From CAIXSC01 sp046349915 (GTDB lineage Bacteria; Planctomycetota; Planctomycetia; Pirellulales; Pirellulaceae), in assembly GCA_046349915.1 (NCBI GenBank), contig JAXMBL010000006.1, positions 62,001 through 126,000 on the forward strand: a DNA stretch of 64,000 bases. The letters are read 5' to 3'. Positions 1-8,274 of this stretch are shown here, in pieces. The notes under the pieces were generated by a model. The model was not told where the DNA came from. It was given only the letters and a program-made list of their open reading frames with translations, and ran no database searches. How positions within the stretch are numbered: position 1 is the first letter of the stretch; each line of letters starts with the position of its first letter. Both the position numbers and the translations under genes were made by a program.

Positions 1-8
1 AGGGGCGA

Positions 9-1067
9 GTGCACCATCGGGCCGCGACCAGACTAAGCACAAGACTCGCCTGTGTCCGCGAATCCCGAATAACTCGCACCGCATCCCTGGTCGGTCTGGC
101 CGCCGTTTCCGGCCTTCTGCTGGCGGCGATCGCTTCCCCTTGGAACGCGTGGGGGCAAACCAAGGGTAGCAAGACGGTGAAGCGAGCCGCCGCTCCCAAA
201 TACTCGGCGTCTGACATCAAAGGCGTCTACTTCGAAGACATTTTTGATGGCAAAGTACTGGCGGGCGAGCGTCCCGCGAACTTTGGCGCGGCGGTCGCGG
301 GCGGCGGCAAGACGGCTGGGGGAAGCGTGGCCGTGGCTGGCGGCGGTGGCGGTGGTGACGGGGGCGGCTCGGGGGCCAGTTGGTCCAAGTTGATTTCCGC
401 GTCCACGATCGAAGACGAAGTTAAGGGACTCAAGCTGCAAGTCGACAAGACGGTGACGACCCCCACCGAATTCGCGGGCAAGGGCTACAAGGAAGCCAGA
501 CGCAACTTCATGATGCTCGCCATGTTGTTCGCCATCATAGGCGAATATGACGGCGAAGTTCGCTGGAAACAACATGCTCCCACGGCGCGTGAGTTGTTCG
601 CCCGCACTTCGGCCAACGCCAAAGTGGGGACTCAGCAGGTTTACAACGAAGCAAAACTGCGCAAGACCGATTTGGAGGAATTGCTGGGCGGGAATCTGTC
701 GGCCAAAGGGAGCGGCGAAGTCAAATTCACTTGGGGCTCTGTGTGCGACCGCAGCCCGTTGATGCAGCGGCTGGAAATGGGGCTGGAACCTCGTCTGCAA
801 CAGTGGACCGCCAGCAAGGCGGAATTCATGGGTAAGAAGGACGAGATCCTCCGCGAAGCCGAGTTGTTCGTGGTGATGGGGCACGTGCTGATGCAAGAAG
901 GAATGGACGACGCCGAAGACGCGGAATACAAGACCTTTTGTGAGATGCTGAAGAAGGCAGCCTTGGATGTGGTCGACGCCGTGAAGTTGGGCAACGACGA
1001 GCAGGCGAGAAAAGCGGTGGGGACGATCAGCAAGTCGTGTGCGGACTGCCACGACAAATACCGCTAG
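9..1067 (+). CDS. Exported c-type cytochrome-like protein
   Basis: The frame opens with GTG at the window edge and has no stop before it, so the true start may lie outside. A hydrophobic stretch at about residues 26-43 followed by an Ala-rich segment looks like a signal peptide or anchor. A Gly/Ala-rich linker follows at about residues 88-120, then a helix-rich body. The only haem motif is CADCH at residues 344-348, next to the C-terminus; this position is typical of cytochrome c'-like four-helix proteins. It is probably a periplasmic monohaem protein. Its redox partner is unknown. A hairpin repeat begins 25 nt after the stop codon. Confidence 0.75.
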   Translation: MHHRAATRLSTRLACVRESRITRTASLVGLAAVSGLLLAAIASPWNAWGQTKGSKTVKRAAAPKYSASDIKGVYFEDIFDGKVLAGERPANFGAAVAGGGKTAGGSVAVAGGGGGGDGGGSGASWSKLISASTIEDEVKGLKLQVDKTVTTPTEFAGKGYKEARRNFMMLAMLFAIIGEYDGEVRWKQHAPTARELFARTSANAKVGTQQVYNEAKLRKTDLEELLGGNLSAKGSGEVKFTWGSVCDRSPLMQRLEMGLEPRLQQWTASKAEFMGKKDEILREAELFVVMGHVLMQEGMDDAEDAEYKTFCEMLKKAALDVVDAVKLGNDEQARKAVGTISKSCADCHDKYR

Positions 1068-1092
1068 CACCTGGTCGCCTGGACGAATTCCG

Positions 1093-1117
1093 TACGACAG
1101 ACTTCTAGTCCGTCGAT
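1093..1117 (+). repeat. Family-1 hairpin repeat
   Basis: Copy of the element CGACGGACT-loop-AGTCCGTCG, here with one stem mismatch (CGACAGACT) and loop TCT. It lies in sense orientation exactly 25 nt after the cytochrome-like gene's stop codon. Confidence 0.85.
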
Positions 1118-1200
1118 CCAGTCCGTCGAGCGTCGACTTTTGAGCACTAAGCGGCCCACAACGCGGTTTGGCTGGCGGCGAGGAGCGCTCGTCGGCCGCG

Positions 1201-1232
1201 CGGCTTATCCGCTCGCGAAGCGAGCGGGCTAC
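1201..1232 (+). repeat. Family-3 hairpin repeat (single copy)
   Basis: Contains the perfect stem CCGCTCGC / GCGAGCGG around the triloop GAA at 1209-1227, flanked by GGCTTAT and GGCTAC. The element at 60377-60395 has the same flanks but stem CATCTCGC / GCGAGATG, so two base pairs differ with compensation. Confidence 0.75.
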
Positions 1233-1265
1233 CTCTGTGCGACGCCGTCGCTGGCTGAATTTCCT

Positions 1266-1295
1266 GATCAGTGCAGATCAGTGAAGATCAGTGTT
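1266..1295 (+). repeat. Three tandem 10-bp direct repeats
   Basis: GATCAGTGCA, GATCAGTGAA and GATCAGTGTT follow one another without a gap, about 185 bp upstream of the dehydratase start. The 10-bp period equals roughly one helical turn, so they could be a protein-binding site. They could equally be a slippage product. Confidence 0.6.
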
Positions 1296-1337
1296 CCCCC
1301 CCATCACGGACATCCAGTTCCGATGTACGCTGCGACG

Positions 1338-1363
1338 ATCGACAGACTGGAAGTCCGTCGTAC
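1338..1363 (-). repeat. Family-1 hairpin repeat (inverted copy)
   Basis: Minus-strand copy of the CGACGGACT hairpin with one stem mismatch, in the 411-bp gap between the cytochrome-like gene and the dehydratase. The rest of the gap (1068-1478) contains only the repeats listed here and a possible TACAAT -10 box at 1421-1426. Confidence 0.75.
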
Positions 1364-1478
1364 GCGTTCCAGCCAGTGAAATCACGAACGACGCGTATCG
1401 TCCACGCGGCGAGAGCGGGCTACAATAACTGACCATTTCCCCTGTTATCGGCCCTCTTTTCAAGGTTCGACGAATACC

Positions 1479-3458
1479 GTGTCTTCCTCCGAGTTGTTTG
1501 CTTCCGCCAGCCAAGATTCCCTGTACGACATTCATACTCACGGCGAGGGGCCGCGCGGCAAGTTGCCGTTGACCGACGAGATTCTCAGGAATTGGTCGAG
1601 CGGCGATTTGTTTGGCTGGACGCAAAACGCCGGCATGGGTTGGAACCCCGACGAACTCACCGGTCCACAGTATCTATTGTTGAGCACTCAGGGAGGCGTG
1701 CGAGCTCCCGACGGCAAACCGATCGCCTTGGGTTATCATACGGGGCATTGGGAAGTCGGATTGCTGATCCAAGAGGCGGCTCGCGAGATCAAGGCCGCGG
1801 GAGGGGTTCCTTTCGCTGCTTTCGTCTCTGATCCATGCGATGGTCGGACGCAGGGCACGACCGGCATGTTTGACAGTCTGCCTTATCGCAACGACGCCGC
1901 CCTGGTCTTCCGACGCTTGATTCGCTCCCTGCCGACGCGAGATGGCGTACTCGGAGTTGCGACTTGCGACAAAGGCTTGCCCGCCATGATGATCGCCTTG
2001 GCGGCGATGCACGACTTGCCGTGCGTGCTAGTGCCCGGAGGCGTCACTTTGCCGCCCACCCACGGCGAGGATGCGGGCAAAGTACAGACGATTGGGGCTC
2101 GATATTCACACGGTCAAATCACTTTGGAGGAGGCGGCGGCCGCGGGCTGTGCTGCTTGCGGATCGCCGGGCGGCGGTTGCCAGTTCTTGGGAACGGCCGC
2201 CACTTCACAAGTGATCGGCGAAGCTCTGGGACTGTCTTTGCCGCATTCGGCGTTGGCGCCAAGCGGGCAACCCATCTGGCTCGACATGGCGGCTCGCAGC
2301 GCCCGCGCTCTGCAAAATCTCGTCGCTCGACGAATAAAGACTCGCGACATCCTGACCGTTGCGTCGGTTCGCAATGCCATGGTCGTGCACGCCGCCTGCG
2401 GAGGTTCGACCAATCTCTTGCTGCATATTCCCGCCATTGCGTTTGCGGCGGGATTACGTCGGCCTACGGTGGAAGATTGGAGCGAGGTGAACCGCAGCGT
2501 CCCGCGGTTTGTCGACGTGCTGCCAAACGGGCCCACGAATCATCCGACCGTCCGCGTGTTTCTGGCGGGAGGCGTTCCCGAGGTGATGCTGCATCTCCGC
2601 GAACTCGGATTGCTCGATCTGAATGCTCGCAACGTGGCTGGGGAGACTTTGGGAGAAACGTTGAGTTGGTGGGAGAAATCCGAGCGACGCGCACGACTTC
2701 GACAACTGCTGCGCGATCGCGACGGAGTGAATCCTGACGACGTGATCATTCCGCCCGCCGAGGCTCGCCGACGAGGCATGACCAGCACCGTTTGTTTCCC
2801 GCGCGGCAATCTCTGTCCCGAAGGATCAGTGATCAAGGCAACGGCGATCGATCCCAAAGTCGTCGATCCCGATGGCGTGTATCGCAAGACCGGGCCTGCT
2901 CGAGTATTTACGAGCGAGCGAGCCGCGATCGCGGCCATCAAGGGTCAAGGCGACCGCCCGCTCAAGCCGGGCGACATCCTGGTGCTCGTCGCTCGCGGTC
3001 CGCTCGGTTCGGGCATGGAAGAGACGTACCAAATCACGTCGGCCCTCAAATTCATCCCCTGGGGCCGTGAGGTCGCGGTGGTTACCGACGCGCGTTTTTC
3101 TGGCGTCAGCACGGGCGCCTGCATCGGCCATGTCGGCCCCGAAGCACTCGCCGGCGGTCCCCTGGGCAAGGTCCGCGACGGCGACCGAATCCGCATTATC
3201 GTGGACCGCAATGAACTGACCGGTTCAGTCGACTTGGTCGGCGAAGGAGAGCGAGAGTTCACGGTCGAGGAGGGAACGGCGGTGTTAGCCGCTCGCTCCG
3301 CTCGCCCTGACTTGGCCCCCGACGCCAATCTCCCTGACGACACTCGCTTGTGGGCGGCGCTCCAGCGAGTGGGAGGCGGGACTTGGGGGGGCTGCGTCTA
3401 CGATGTCGACCGCATCGTGGAGGTGTTGGAAGCGGGCGAGAAGGCGCTGCGATCGTAG
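1479..3458 (+). CDS. yjhG: YjhG/YagF-family sugar-acid dehydratase (IlvD/Edd superfamily)
   Basis: The 659-residue protein matches the usual length of YjhG/YagF (about 655). These enzymes dehydrate sugar acids such as D-xylonate to 2-keto-3-deoxy acids using an Fe-S cluster. Visible superfamily motifs are DPCDGRTQGTTGMFDS near residue 125, ATCDKG near 165, ACGSPGGGCQFLGTAAT near 225 and HAACGGSTNLLLH near 305; their cysteines fit the cluster ligands. The C-terminal half carries the swivelling domain with GPLGSGMEE and DARFSGVSTGACIGH. Translation starts with GTG. No sugar transporter or regulator adjoins it, so the exact substrate cannot be read from context. Confidence 0.9.
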   Translation: MSSSELFASASQDSLYDIHTHGEGPRGKLPLTDEILRNWSSGDLFGWTQNAGMGWNPDELTGPQYLLLSTQGGVRAPDGKPIALGYHTGHWEVGLLIQEAAREIKAAGGVPFAAFVSDPCDGRTQGTTGMFDSLPYRNDAALVFRRLIRSLPTRDGVLGVATCDKGLPAMMIALAAMHDLPCVLVPGGVTLPPTHGEDAGKVQTIGARYSHGQITLEEAAAAGCAACGSPGGGCQFLGTAATSQVIGEALGLSLPHSALAPSGQPIWLDMAARSARALQNLVARRIKTRDILTVASVRNAMVVHAACGGSTNLLLHIPAIAFAAGLRRPTVEDWSEVNRSVPRFVDVLPNGPTNHPTVRVFLAGGVPEVMLHLRELGLLDLNARNVAGETLGETLSWWEKSERRARLRQLLRDRDGVNPDDVIIPPAEARRRGMTSTVCFPRGNLCPEGSVIKATAIDPKVVDPDGVYRKTGPARVFTSERAAIAAIKGQGDRPLKPGDILVLVARGPLGSGMEETYQITSALKFIPWGREVAVVTDARFSGVSTGACIGHVGPEALAGGPLGKVRDGDRIRIIVDRNELTGSVDLVGEGEREFTVEEGTAVLAARSARPDLAPDANLPDDTRLWAALQRVGGGTWGGCVYDVDRIVEVLEAGEKALRS

Positions 3459-3503
3459 CGTCGTCGTCCAGACTTTTTTCACCCTCGCGCCGCATGTTCG
3501 AAT

Positions 3504-3526
3504 CACGGTGAGTTCAACTCACCGTG
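3504..3526. repeat. Perfect palindromic hairpin between convergent genes
   Basis: Ten-bp perfect stem CACGGTGAGT / ACTCACCGTG around triloop TCA. It sits 45 nt after the dehydratase stop and 49 nt after the stop of the convergent epimerase gene. There is no T-run, so it is not a classical terminator. The architecture matches the other triloop hairpins in the window. Confidence 0.8.
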
Positions 3527-3575
3527 TTGTGGCGGCGAAATACGGCGACTTTCGCCGAGTTCGGGGGTTGGCGAG

Positions 3576-4595
3576 TCAGATCCAGCCTTCGGCTCGATAC
3601 CATTCGATGGCACGGCGCATTTGGTCGGCGAAGGTTCCGGTCGGCGTGAACGCCAACTGCTCGCAAGCTCGTTGATTCGAACAAGCCCACGATTCGACGA
3701 TGGCTTCGTAGAACTTGTCGCGGCAGAAAGTCACGGGCCGCTGGCGAAACCGTGAAATCGCCTCCGACGCCAGCGCCATCGTCCACGGGATCGGAGGAGG
3801 GGGAGCGATAATGATCGCGCGACGGCGACCGAGTGCGCGAGCCGCGATGTGGCCAAATTCTCGATAAGTCGGAAACTCGCCATTCGTGGCGAAGTAGTAG
3901 CCGTCGCCCGTGCCAGGTTCTTTATCGCCAGGCGGAGGCACTCGACGCCCTCGTTCACCCGCGGTGATCAACAGCTGGGCCAGATCACTCACCTCAATGA
4001 ACGATAGCGGAGGAGTTTTGCGGCGAGGCAGAATGTGAGCGTAGGTACGCCAGATGCAATCAATAGCGGCAAACAGTTCGCGATCCCGCGGGCCGAAAAC
4101 GATCCCTGGACGCACGATCGTCAGGGGCAACCGACCGGCAGCCGCTTCCGCCACTTCCTCGCCACCCCGTTTGCTGCGTCCATAAAATGACATGGGGCGA
4201 GGGGGATCGTCTTCGGTACGGGGTCGATCGAGTTGAGCGGGACCCGCGGCGGAGACCGATGAGACAAGCACGAGCACGGGGGGGTGAGGTTGCCGCAGGC
4301 AGGCGCGGACGATGTTCGATGTACCATCCACGTTCACAATCGCGAAATCTTGCGATTTAAGCACCGCGATGGCGCCCGCGCAGTGATACACCACGTCACA
4401 GCCGGCCACCGCACGGTCGACCGCCTCGAAATCGAGCAGATCTCCGTGAACCAGTTCCAGATCGTCGACCGGTAGATGCTTTAATTTGGAAGTTTGGCGG
4501 ACCAGACAGCGGACGTCGTAGTCGCGGCGCACGAGGGCTTCGACGAGGTGTCCGCCGACGAAACCACTGGCGCCAGTCACCAAGACACGCGTCAT
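3576..4595 (-). CDS. NAD-dependent epimerase/dehydratase (extended SDR)
   Basis: The 339-residue extended SDR has an N-terminal Rossmann motif TGASGFVGGHL at about residues 7-17, an acidic GDLLD segment at about 50, and the catalytic YGRSK (YxxxK) near 143 preceded by SSVSAAGP. It resembles HpnA-like and 3-beta-hydroxysteroid dehydrogenase-like enzymes acting on lipid-linked or sugar substrates. It is followed upstream on the same strand, 62 bp away, by a second enzyme of the same type and lies divergent from a YghO-like acyltransferase. That setting suggests lipid metabolism, possibly a CerR-like reductase. The substrate is not determined by sequence. Confidence 0.85.
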   Translation of the reverse strand: MTRVLVTGASGFVGGHLVEALVRRDYDVRCLVRQTSKLKHLPVDDLELVHGDLLDFEAVDRAVAGCDVVYHCAGAIAVLKSQDFAIVNVDGTSNIVRACLRQPHPPVLVLVSSVSAAGPAQLDRPRTEDDPPRPMSFYGRSKRGGEEVAEAAAGRLPLTIVRPGIVFGPRDRELFAAIDCIWRTYAHILPRRKTPPLSFIEVSDLAQLLITAGERGRRVPPPGDKEPGTGDGYYFATNGEFPTYREFGHIAARALGRRRAIIIAPPPPIPWTMALASEAISRFRQRPVTFCRDKFYEAIVESWACSNQRACEQLAFTPTGTFADQMRRAIEWYRAEGWI

Positions 4596-4657
4596 GTGAG
4601 AGGATTTCCTCGAAGGCTCCCCAGGCCTGGGAACAGCCCCGACGGCAGCTGGAGCCC

Positions 4658-5632
4658 CTAAACGTAGTGATGCTCGACTAACCAGGAATAGGCTTGCCTC
4701 AGGATCTCATCGAGCGGACGGATCTCATAACTTAACTCGCTTTTCGCCAGGGAACTGTCTCCATAGTGAAACAAACGAGACATTGCTAATGCTCGCGAGT
4801 TCAAGTCATCCTCTTGTCCACGGGCCCAAGTGCGGAAATCTCCGTACAGGCCGACGACTCGGGAGATAATGGGGCCCATGGAAGCAAGGGGGGGGCGAGT
4901 CCCCGCGAGCTTTGCGATGTTGGTCCATAAGTCGAAATATGTCAAGTTATTACCGCCCAGAATGTAGCGGCGGCCGGTCGGAGCGATCTCTAACGCCCGC
5001 ACGATGGCGCTAGCCACATCGTTGACGTCGGCCACGCTGATCCCTCCGCGCGGCGCCATCAGCGGCTGCCTGTGCACGACTTCGACGATCATACGGCCGG
5101 TCGAAGGCTTCCAATCCCAAGAGCCAAAAAGAGTTCCGGGGAAAAAGGAAACAGCGTCAAGCCCTTGAGCAAACTCTTCGCGCACGATTCGCTCGGCGAG
5201 TTGTTTGGACCGCACGTAACCGCAAGCGACATTCTCGCGGGTGGGGGATTCTTCGGAAAAAGGGCGGCGATCAGGAGAGACGCCGAGCGCGTTGATGGTC
5301 GAGATGTTAAAGAAACGGGCTTGGGCCAGTCGTGCGGCGCGGGCGACATGGCGCGTTCCCTGGACATTGATTTCCGTCTGCAACGCCTCGTAACGACGGC
5401 CGATATGAAGCAACGCGGCGGCGTGGATCACAGCAGTCACGCCTCGGCAAGCTGCTTGAACCACCATTTCGTCGCGGACATCGCCGACCACGACTTCGAC
5501 GTCAAGTCCTTGCAGGGGGAGAGGGTCGGAATGCGAGCGCGCAAGCACTCGCACCGCATGCCCCGTCGCGAGGAGTTGGCGGACGAGATTGTTTCCGACG
5601 AGTCCTGTGGCGCCTGTGACGAGCACCGGCAT
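4658..5632 (-). CDS. NAD-dependent epimerase/dehydratase (extended SDR)
   Basis: Second extended SDR of the pair, about 324 residues from the ATG at 5632, which places TGATGLVGNNL directly at the N-terminus. An upstream in-frame start at 5674 would add 14 residues unlike the family. The GDVRDE segment, ISTINALG and YVRSK (YxxxK) define the active site. It is similar in layout to the neighbouring SDR but clearly diverged from it, so this is not a recent duplication. Its start faces the acyltransferase at 5740 across about 107 bp, a probable shared divergent promoter region. Confidence 0.85.
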   Translation of the reverse strand: MPVLVTGATGLVGNNLVRQLLATGHAVRVLARSHSDPLPLQGLDVEVVVGDVRDEMVVQAACRGVTAVIHAAALLHIGRRYEALQTEINVQGTRHVARAARLAQARFFNISTINALGVSPDRRPFSEESPTRENVACGYVRSKQLAERIVREEFAQGLDAVSFFPGTLFGSWDWKPSTGRMIVEVVHRQPLMAPRGGISVADVNDVASAIVRALEIAPTGRRYILGGNNLTYFDLWTNIAKLAGTRPPLASMGPIISRVVGLYGDFRTWARGQEDDLNSRALAMSRLFHYGDSSLAKSELSYEIRPLDEILRQAYSWLVEHHYV

Positions 5633-5684
5633 AGCGGCTCCCGCAGTGGAGGCCTCCTTGACCGTACGCCCCATGCGAGCAACC

Positions 5685-5693
5685 TGCTAAGAT
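5685..5693 (+). promoter_or_regulatory. Possible extended -10 promoter
   Basis: TGCTAAGAT has the extended -10 form TGnTAAGAT, 46 nt upstream of the acyltransferase ATG in the divergent gap. No well-spaced -35 box is visible; TTGACC at 5658 is 24 nt away. The call rests on this short motif alone. Confidence 0.3.
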
Positions 5694-5739
5694 CATGGAC
5701 GGTCGCGGGGCTCCGTTTCCTCAACTTAGGGTTTTAGGC

Positions 5740-6882
5740 ATGTCGAGTCTCGTCGTAAAGGCCGTCGCCACACGTAGCGAACGCAAGCAGTTCTTGACGC
5801 TCCCGTGGCAGTTGTACCGAAACGATCCCAATTGGATTCCCCCACTCCGCACCAACCAAGCGGACATGGTCGGCTATCGCAAGCATCCTTTTTACGAGTA
5901 TGCGACCTGCCAGACGTTTCTCGCCTATCGCGATGGACGGCCCGTGGGACGCATCGCCGCGATTTTGAATCCGCGGCACATCGAGCGTTACAAGGTGCAA
6001 CAGGGGATTTTCGGTTTTTTTGAGTGTGAAAACGACCTAGAAGCGGCTCAAGGCTTGTTTGCCGCTGCTCGCGAATGGTTTGCCTCGCAAGGCATTACGT
6101 CCATGCGTGGCCCCATCAACCCCTCGCTCAATCACGAGTGCGGTCTGTTGATTGAAGGCTTCGACAGCCCTCCCACGTTCATGATGACTTACAACCCGCC
6201 CTACTATGCTCAGTTGATCGAGTCGTGCGGATTCCAGAAGGTCCAAGACCTCTACGCATTTTGGGGCGAGGTCGGCATGCTCGGCTCGCTCGACAAAAAG
6301 CTTGAGTTCATTGTCCAAGAGGCCGTGAATCGGTTCAAAATCACCACTCGCCGACTCGACACCTCGCGCTTCCGCGACGAAGTTCGCACGTTCTTGCGAA
6401 TCTACAACCAGTCGCTGCAAGGGACGTGGGGATTCACTCCCCTGTCGGATGCGGAAGTGGAACACATGAGCAAGGAGATGAAACATCTGATCGTGCCGGA
6501 AATGACCACCATCGCCGAGGTCGATGGCAAGCCGGTCGCCTGCGCATTCGGCCTGCTCGATTACAACCCGCGCATCAAACAAATCGACGGTCGATTGTTT
6601 CCGTTTGGCTTCATGCGGCTCCTGTGGAATCGCCGAGCGATCAAGAAGATCCGGTTGATTACAACCAACGTCGTTCCCGAGTACCAGCGTTGGGGGCTCG
6701 GCGTCGTTGTGCTCGCACGGCTCGTACCGGAAGCTTTGGCCTGGGGGGTGGACGAGGCCGAGTTTTCCTGGGTTTTGGAAAGCAACTACTTATCGCTTAA
6801 GTCTTTGCAGCGAGGAGGCGCGAAGCTCGCCAAAACCTACCGCATCTACGACTCGATTCCCGCCGCGGGCGCTGGCTCCTAG
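5740..6882 (+). CDS. YghO-like GNAT-fold N-acyltransferase family protein
   Basis: About 380 residues from the ATG at 5740; an in-frame ATG at 5695 would add 15 residues before the conserved start. Family features include LYRNDPNWIPPLR near residue 25, PFYEYA near 50, VGRIAAILN near 70, MRGPINPSLNHECGLLI-GFD around 125-145, and a C-terminal GNAT-like region with VVPEYQRWGLG. This is the YghO type. As I recall, the Caulobacter bacterial ceramide synthase is also of this type, which needs confirmation. A role as an acyl-CoA or acyl-ACP N-acyltransferase in membrane lipid synthesis is inferred, supported by the adjacent SDRs and ketoacyl synthase homologue. No serine palmitoyltransferase is seen nearby. 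Confidence 0.75.
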   Translation: MSSLVVKAVATRSERKQFLTLPWQLYRNDPNWIPPLRTNQADMVGYRKHPFYEYATCQTFLAYRDGRPVGRIAAILNPRHIERYKVQQGIFGFFECENDLEAAQGLFAAAREWFASQGITSMRGPINPSLNHECGLLIEGFDSPPTFMMTYNPPYYAQLIESCGFQKVQDLYAFWGEVGMLGSLDKKLEFIVQEAVNRFKITTRRLDTSRFRDEVRTFLRIYNQSLQGTWGFTPLSDAEVEHMSKEMKHLIVPEMTTIAEVDGKPVACAFGLLDYNPRIKQIDGRLFPFGFMRLLWNRRAIKKIRLITTNVVPEYQRWGLGVVVLARLVPEALAWGVDEAEFSWVLESNYLSLKSLQRGGAKLAKTYRIYDSIPAAGAGS

Positions 6883-6980
6883 ACGAGACTCGGTCCGCCC
6901 TGGAACTTGTCAAGCGGGGCAGGCGTGGCTAGGATCACCAAGCTTATCTCGTTTCGTTACACCGGGACAGGTTCGAAATC

Positions 6981-8246
6981 ATGGCAGCAGGTCGCGAGGT
7001 CGTCATTACCGGCGTGGGAGTCGTCAGCCCGATCGGCATCGGCAGATCGGCGTTCTGGGACTCGTTACGTCTCGGCCGGAGCGGCATTCGCCCCGTGCCG
7101 TACCTGATCGACTCGATCCACCCCATGCCGTACGGCGGCTATGTCCCGGACTTCGACGGCAAGCAGTACGTGCAGCCGCGGAAAGCGATTAAGTTGATGT
7201 GCCGCGAGATCCAATTTGGATTCGCGGCCGCGATGATGGCGACGGCCGACGCCAAACTAGCTCAAGGAGCCGTGGCGCCTGACCGAATGGGCGTGGTCTA
7301 CGGCAGCGAGATGTTTTACGGCGAGATCCCTGAAGTTGAGCCCGCTTATCGTGCTTGCTTGGATGAGCAAGGAGTCTTCATTCCGGAACGTTGGGGGCCC
7401 GCGGGCATCCCAGGACTCTATCCGCTCTGGATGTTGAAGTATCTGCCGAACATGATTGCTTGCCACGTCGCGATCTCCTTTGATGCACGCGCCGCCAATA
7501 ACACCATTACGCTGGGCGAAGCGTCGGCGTTGCTGGCGTTTGTCGAAGGATGCAGCGTGCTGCGGCGCGGTTACGCAGATGTGATGGTGGTCGGCGGCAG
7601 CGGAAACCGCATCAACGTCACGCCGATGATGTACCGGGGAGCGCTCCAACTGAGCCGTCGTACCAGCGATCCCGATTCCGCCAGTCGCCCGTTTGACGCA
7701 GATCGTGATGGACTAATGAATGGCGAAGGCGCCGCCGCGTTGGTCCTGGAGACTCGCGAACACGCCGAAGCTCGAGGCGCCAAAATCTTGGCAACGGTCG
7801 CCGGCTCGGCTTGCACCTATGAACCGATCGTGGCGGGACAAAGTCCCACGAGTTCAGCCATGGAACGGGCGATCAGCGGTGCTTTGGCTCAGGCGGGAAA
7901 TACAGCGAGCGAAGTAGGGTTCGTAAAGGCGAATGGGCTCGCCACGATCCCGGACGATGTGCGCGAGGCAAATGCCATTCGCAATACGTTGGGCGACGTT
8001 CCCGTGACGGCGCCAAAGAGCCTGTTCGGCAGTCTGGGAGCTGGATCTGGCGCTGTTGAAACAGTGGCCGCCGTCTTGGCCCTGGACTCCGGCGAGATCC
8101 CGCCAACTCGCAACTACGAGCGTGCGGACCCCGCGTGCCCCATCAATGTGGTTCACGGCCAGGCAGTTCCCCTCACGAAGCCGCTGGGACTCGTGCTGGG
8201 CGAATCGGGTATGGGCCAGACAGTGGCCATTGCACTGGCCCGCTAA
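6981..8246 (+). CDS. Beta-ketoacyl synthase homologue lacking the catalytic triad
   Basis: The 421-residue protein has the full FabF-type thiolase fold pattern: VVITGVGVVSPIG at the start, ADVMVVGGSGN near 199-209, SRPFDADRDGLMNGEGAA near 235-252, and a C-terminal TAPKSLFGSLGAGSG near 343-357. Aligning to FabF through ADVMVVGG puts Glu180 (LGEAS) where the nucleophilic Cys sits, Asn318 (KANGL) at the first catalytic His, and Ser351 (LFGS) at the second. The structural Lys346 is kept. It should not condense acyl chains as a normal KAS does. A chain-length-factor-like, scaffold or acyl-binding role is inferred. It starts 98 bp after the acyltransferase and is probably co-transcribed with it. 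Confidence 0.85.
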   Translation: MAAGREVVITGVGVVSPIGIGRSAFWDSLRLGRSGIRPVPYLIDSIHPMPYGGYVPDFDGKQYVQPRKAIKLMCREIQFGFAAAMMATADAKLAQGAVAPDRMGVVYGSEMFYGEIPEVEPAYRACLDEQGVFIPERWGPAGIPGLYPLWMLKYLPNMIACHVAISFDARAANNTITLGEASALLAFVEGCSVLRRGYADVMVVGGSGNRINVTPMMYRGALQLSRRTSDPDSASRPFDADRDGLMNGEGAAALVLETREHAEARGAKILATVAGSACTYEPIVAGQSPTSSAMERAISGALAQAGNTASEVGFVKANGLATIPDDVREANAIRNTLGDVPVTAPKSLFGSLGAGSGAVETVAAVLALDSGEIPPTRNYERADPACPINVVHGQAVPLTKPLGLVLGESGMGQTVAIALAR

Positions 8247-8274
8247 CCTCATTGGCCATTTTCGTCCGGCTGCC

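Noticed and set aside
33..1070. Long minus-strand open frame opposite the cytochrome-like gene
   Set aside because: No domain or signal; it is antisense to a frame with a signal peptide and a CxxCH motif. G+C-rich codons leave few stops on the other strand.
3470..3490. Intrinsic terminator of the dehydratase gene at the T-run near 3472
   Set aside because: The T-run precedes the hairpin at 3504 instead of following one, and no stem lies directly upstream of it.
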